A DNA stretch of 48,045 nt from Prevotella sp. (lineage in GTDB: Bacteria; Bacteroidota; Bacteroidia; Bacteroidales; Bacteroidaceae), in assembly GCA_017618275.1 (NCBI GenBank), contig JAFZUS010000141.1, positions 1 to 48,045 of the forward strand, read 5' to 3'. A program made the translations under genes and the position numbers. Numbering within the stretch: position 1 is the stretch's first letter; every line of letters starts with the position of its first letter. Positions 45,292 to 48,045 of the stretch are shown here, piece after piece. The notes below the pieces were generated by a model. It made no database searches, was not told where the DNA came from, and worked only from the letters and a program-made list of their open reading frames with translations.

Positions 45292-45448
45292 CGTTCAATT
45301 TCGGAAAGTATTGAATAACTTCTGGCTATATTTCCACAATGTCAAGTTGCAAAGATAGTGCAAGCCTATCTTCAACGGATGCAAAGATAATCTAAATCTT
45401 CGACATCCCCAAATTTTTCGCTATTTATTTCTTCATTGGCGGCCCTCC
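45292..45448 (-). repeat. Duplicated promoter module, copy A
   Basis: 157 bases nearly identical to 47600-47754, with two substitutions and two single-base indels. It contains the promoter of the 423-aa gene. A second TATCTTTG box at 45357-45350 is altered in the other copy. Confidence 0.9.
45382..45413 (-). promoter_or_regulatory. Promoter of the 423-aa gene
   Basis: TTTG (45413-45410), 20 bases, TATCTTTG (45389-45382) on the minus strand. The identical arrangement is kept in copy B, which argues that this is the functional promoter. Confidence 0.65.
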
Positions 45449-45482
45449 TATAAATTAAATATTATAAATAATTCTCTAAATA

Positions 45483-45514
45483 TTTGGTTCGTATCTAAAA
45501 AATGTCTATCTTTG
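45483..45514 (+). promoter_or_regulatory. Promoter of the candidate small RNA
   Basis: TTTG (45483-45486), 20 bases, TATCTTTG (45507-45514). A full consensus match, pointing away from copy A. Confidence 0.6.
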
Positions 45515-45519
45515 CACCG

Positions 45520-45630
45520 TCAGAATGTCGTCAGAGGGCGCGAACGATTTGCTTTCGCAGCAAAATTCAAGCTGGACCTTTCTGACTACCATACGAGGAC
45601 ATAGCCCACAAGGTTATGTCCTCAGTTTTT
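45520..45630 (+). ncRNA. Candidate small RNA with consensus promoter and strong terminator
   Basis: About 110 nt. GTCAGAA (45519-45525) pairs with TTCTGAC (45580-45586) and encloses two small hairpins, GCGAA/TTCGC and CAGC/GCTG. The 3' end is an intrinsic terminator. No reading frame with a ribosome site is evident. It lies between the duplicated module and the convergent zinc-finger protein gene. It was not matched to SRP, 6S or other known RNAs. Confidence 0.6.
45595..45630 (+). terminator. Intrinsic terminator of the candidate small RNA
   Basis: A 12-bp stem GAGGACATAGCC/GGTTATGTCCTC (45595-45606, 45612-45623, one G-U pair) with loop CACAA, followed by AGTTTTT. Confidence 0.8.
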
Positions 45631-45803
45631 CGGACTGTTCATTTCTTTTTCTACTTTGTCATAGTCTTCCGTATAAGGTTAGACATTTGACGAGGCGAAG
45701 GTACTACTTTTTTATCATTCCTGCAACCCCGTTTTCTCACTTTATCGACACATCCCCAAGATTTGTCGACAAAATTTTTTCTTTTAGGTTTCTTTAAACA
45801 TTA

Positions 45804-45833
45804 GAGGGGGGGCGTAGTGATGCGATCCCCCTC
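45804..45833. terminator. Hairpin at the end of the zinc-finger protein gene
   Basis: GAGGGGG (45804-45810) and CCCCCTC (45827-45833) form a strong 7-bp stem 17 bases past the stop of the minus-strand gene. No U tract follows on that strand, so termination is uncertain. The rest of 45631-45803 holds no gene, only T-rich sequence and a TTTGTCGACAAA dyad. Confidence 0.45.
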
Positions 45834-45850
45834 TTGCTTTATAAATATAA

Positions 45851-47545
45851 CTAAAACTCTTTCTTGCCGTTGCACGTCTGGCATTTGCCGGAGCCGTCGC
45901 AGGTCTTACACTTGCCATTACCCGAAAACTGACAATTGGGACAACTAAGTCTCTCTTTTCTGTTCTTGCTGATATCGCCTGTACCGCCACAAGTGCTACA
46001 CCTGCCGTTTCCTCTATGATCGCAGTTGCCACACTTGCCGTCACCACCACATCCGCTACATTTCTCCATGAGGTCGCTGCGAGAGGGATTCCAGCGTTCG
46101 AGTTGCTCGTTGGCACCAGGCATCTTCTTACCAGAACCTGACTCATAACGCTCACGTATCTGTTTCATCTGTTCCTGACAGTTCTTGACCTCTCTCTTCT
46201 TACTCTCAAAAGACTCTCCCCTCATACTGGTCTGAGTCCGTATATTGGTGATCATACTGACATAACTATCATAGTTTCGTGAAGACGAGCGATAAGTTCT
46301 TGCCGCAAACTCTCCCTGTTTCAGTTTCTTCTCGTGCTCTTCCCTCCTCTCCTTGTTCTTGCGATCCTTTTCTTTCTTGGCCTTGGAGTCGATATTGTTG
46401 TCAGAGATATCGTCATCCACCATGTCATCGCTTCCTGTATCCATTGCTGTGTGTGAAGCAGACGAATTGTCGGCGTCGATTGACGATATCGTTGTGACAA
46501 GTTCAAGAATAGTGTTGCCGAGTGTCCTCCAGGCTAACTCATTGTTGGCTGTGGAGACAGGCTTCTTCAGCCAATCATCAGCAAAGTCCCAACGGTCACG
46601 GATGTTCCTCATCATCTCCTTCTTAGACTTCGACTCGGGATTCAGTTTAAGCTTCTTAAGTTGTTTCCTGTTGTCTTTATACAACTGGGTAAGTTGTTTT
46701 ACGTCTTTATAGTTCTCGATGGAAACCGACGGCGGAGGCAGCATCTCCGAGTTCTTCACACTGTATTTCGAGAATGCCATCAGTTCCATCGCAACCATAC
46801 TTTTCATCTTCCCAAGCAGCGGTACTGAGCCTATCTGTGAATAGATTCCTTTTCTCACGATTCCCGGCACGGGTATGCCGAAGAGCAAATAATTGTATGC
46901 CTTGTTGACCTTGAACTTGTCCCACATCCACATCTCCACATCCAGACGGTTCTCGTCGCCGATGGTTACCTCACCTTTGTAAATGCCACACTTCTGGTTG
47001 TCGAGAGTAGCCTTTTCATTTGTCATCTTCAGCGTCGACACCTTTCTCTGGTCACCAATCTGATAGTTTGGGTCATAGGTATTTATGAAGGATTCAAGAT
47101 TCTTTGTCGTGCCTTTAATACCCTTATTCGTCAGGTCACTGTAGATATATACCGTATTGTCCGACAGATTGACGATTGTATGCAGATGCATCGGTTCGTC
47201 GAGGATGTGTATCGCCCCACCCTTCACTGTCACGAGGGTGGTACGTGCCCCATTGTAGGCTCGTCCATAGGAGAACTTTCGTACAACCGAACTGTGATAT
47301 TCCTCGCTGCGATATAGCAACGAGCCTTCGAACATACCGCCTCCGGAAACAGCCTGAGTCTTTGAGTCTTTCGGAGCAGAAGGACTAGCAGCATTGCTCT
47401 TCCCCTTCTTTGCTGCAGGCTTCTTAGAACGCACTGACGAACTCTTGCTGGTCTTACGTGTCTGCGCCTGAAGAGTGAATTCCGACGGGCTGACAAATGT
47501 CATACCCAAAAGAAAAATAAAGCATGTGATGAGTCTCTGTTTCAT
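45851..47545 (-). CDS. Exported protein with C-terminal DnaJ-type zinc finger
   Basis: About 564 aa. ATG 47545 starts a signal peptide (MKQRLITCFIFLLGMTFVSP to LQAQ); the longer frame adds an unlikely leader. A basic Ser/Lys-rich linker follows, then a beta-rich domain (GGGMFEGSLLYRSEEYHSSV to PVPGIVRKGIY) that recalls DUF4412-like proteins, then a long charged helical region (about 280-490). The last 68 residues carry repeated CxxCxGxG-type motifs (CSGCGGDGKCGNC, CSTCGGTG, CKTCDGSGKCQTC) like the DnaJ cysteine-rich zinc finger. Such fingers are unusual in exported proteins. Function unknown. Its promoter lies in copy B of the duplicated module. Confidence 0.78.
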   Translation of the reverse strand: MKQRLITCFIFLLGMTFVSPSEFTLQAQTRKTSKSSSVRSKKPAAKKGKSNAASPSAPKDSKTQAVSGGGMFEGSLLYRSEEYHSSVVRKFSYGRAYNGARTTLVTVKGGAIHILDEPMHLHTIVNLSDNTVYIYSDLTNKGIKGTTKNLESFINTYDPNYQIGDQRKVSTLKMTNEKATLDNQKCGIYKGEVTIGDENRLDVEMWMWDKFKVNKAYNYLLFGIPVPGIVRKGIYSQIGSVPLLGKMKSMVAMELMAFSKYSVKNSEMLPPPSVSIENYKDVKQLTQLYKDNRKQLKKLKLNPESKSKKEMMRNIRDRWDFADDWLKKPVSTANNELAWRTLGNTILELVTTISSIDADNSSASHTAMDTGSDDMVDDDISDNNIDSKAKKEKDRKNKERREEHEKKLKQGEFAARTYRSSSRNYDSYVSMITNIRTQTSMRGESFESKKREVKNCQEQMKQIRERYESGSGKKMPGANEQLERWNPSRSDLMEKCSGCGGDGKCGNCDHRGNGRCSTCGGTGDISKNRKERLSCPNCQFSGNGKCKTCDGSGKCQTCNGKKEF

Positions 47546-47560
47546 ATTGCATATTGTTTT

Positions 47561-47611
47561 ACACCAAACTATTGATGGCATCCAGCATTTCGTTGTAGCC
47601 GTTCAATTCGG
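47561..47611 (-). pseudogene. Possible relic of a coding 3' end
   Basis: Reading leftward on the minus strand from the edge of copy B gives SELNGYNEMLDAINSLV and then a stop, about 17 bases before the start codon of the exported zinc-finger protein. It looks like the last residues of a lost protein fused to the duplicated module. The stretch is short, so chance is possible. Confidence 0.3.
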
Positions 47612-47754
47612 AAAGTATTGAATAACTTCTGGCTATATTTCCACAATGTCAAGTTGAAAAGATAGTGCAAGCCTATCTTCAACGGATGCAAAGATAATCT
47701 AAATCTTCGACATCCACAAATTTTTCGCTATTTATTTCTCATTGGCGGCCCTCC
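47600..47754 (-). repeat. Duplicated promoter module, copy B
   Basis: 155 bases nearly identical to 45292-45448, in the same orientation. It sits directly upstream of the zinc-finger protein gene. The two copies enclose about 2.15 kb, which could be deleted or amplified by recombination. Confidence 0.9.
47689..47720 (-). promoter_or_regulatory. Promoter of the zinc-finger protein gene
   Basis: TTTG (47720-47717), 20 bases, TATCTTTG (47696-47689) on the minus strand. Leader of about 135 nt. Confidence 0.6.
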
Positions 47755-47893
47755 ATAATTAGTTATTCCATTGCTGGATGTTGATTAATTGTTGATTTTC
47801 ACTAGTGTCCACTAAAAGTTTTCGGAGAGGTTTGTAAGTTATTTAAATATAGAGTTTTAGAGCGAAAAATTGACGGTGACGATTTGAATTGAC

Positions 47894-47901
47894 TACCTTT
47901 G
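47894..47901 (+). promoter_or_regulatory. -7 box for the transposase
   Basis: TACCTTTG, 28 bases before the transposase ATG. Confidence 0.4.
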
Positions 47902-47928
47902 CAATCCAAAAGCAAATCAGTCATTTCG

Positions 47929-48045
47929 ATGAACACCGGAAAATATATTTTCGCCCAACTCATAGAGTTCTTGCCTCAAAGAATCTTTGATAGAATTGTA
48001 ATGAAATACGAAGGAAACAAATACGTGAAACATTTCACTTGCTGG
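47929..48045 (+). CDS. IS4-family transposase (DUF4372), N-terminal part
   Basis: 39 codons, open to the window end. The sequence MNTGKYIFAQLIEFLPQRIF, then DRIVMKYEGNKYVKHFTCW, is the conserved DUF4372 N-terminus found in IS4-family transposases of Bacteroidota, which bind the element ends. The DDE catalytic part lies beyond the window, so intactness cannot be judged. Confidence 0.8.
   Translation, partial: MNTGKYIFAQLIEFLPQRIFDRIVMKYEGNKYVKHFTCW

Larger units (their letters stand above)
47803..48045 (+). mobile_element. IS4-type insertion sequence, left end, cut by the window
   Basis: The transposase start and a preceding non-coding stretch beginning near TAGTGTCCACTAAAAG look like an IS left end. 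The exact terminal repeat and target duplication cannot be fixed, because the right end is outside the window. Confidence 0.6.

Overview
The window looks like a chromosomal segment of a Bacteroidota, most likely Bacteroidales and Prevotella-like. The reasons are the many promoters with the Bacteroidota -33/-7 consensus (TTTG, 19-20 bases, TAnnTTTG), families typical of the group (BspA-type leucine-rich repeats, DUF3857, DUF4296, DUF3256, OMP_b-brl_3 barrels, secreted TldD-like proteins), a zinc-less DksA-like protein in front of lspA, and a short C-terminal tail on a CotH-type exoprotein that resembles Prevotella secretion tails. No rRNA, tRNA or CRISPR array was seen.

Layout. 1-3800: a secreted BspA/dockerin surface protein flanked by a perfect 39-bp inverted repeat, a decayed second dockerin end, GC-rich tandem repeats and a possible small RNA. 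3790-8018: DUF3857/transglutaminase-fold protein, SpoU-type RNA methyltransferase and DcuB, all on the minus strand. 8214-17710: a long plus-strand gene train (ileS, zinc-less DksA-like, lspA, DUF4296 lipoprotein, nucleoside MFS permease, rsmE, paaK, DUF3256). 17760-17911: a candidate small RNA. 17910-22525: proS, an OmpA-like lipoprotein, mtgA, an omega-amidase-like hydrolase and trmN6. 22694-28825: the compact lon-tgt-lptF/G-DEAD helicase operon. 28831-38855: cell-envelope genes (Gly-rich beta-barrel protein, Gly-rich Spy-like protein, CotH/lamin-tail exoprotein, secreted double TldD protein).

39011-48045 is accessory DNA. It holds a five-gene minus-strand cassette (KilAC-like DNA-binding protein, two small proteins, a primase/AAA+ DUF3987 protein, an M15 peptidase), then an alternating purine-pyrimidine tract and a cluster of seven ATCCGATT boxes that resembles a replication origin or repressor-binding array. 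Next come an unrecognised 423-aa protein, a candidate structured leader, a candidate small RNA and a secreted protein with a DnaJ-type zinc finger. A 155-bp promoter-bearing sequence is duplicated upstream of the last two protein genes. The right edge enters an IS4-type (DUF4372) insertion sequence.

The strongest candidates for something undescribed are the accessory cassette with its box array, the duplicated promoter module with its structured leader and neighbouring small RNA, and an in-frame tandem-repeat expansion in the M15 peptidase that shares its core with a palindrome just behind the gene. All calls come from reading the sequence; no database search or folding program was run.
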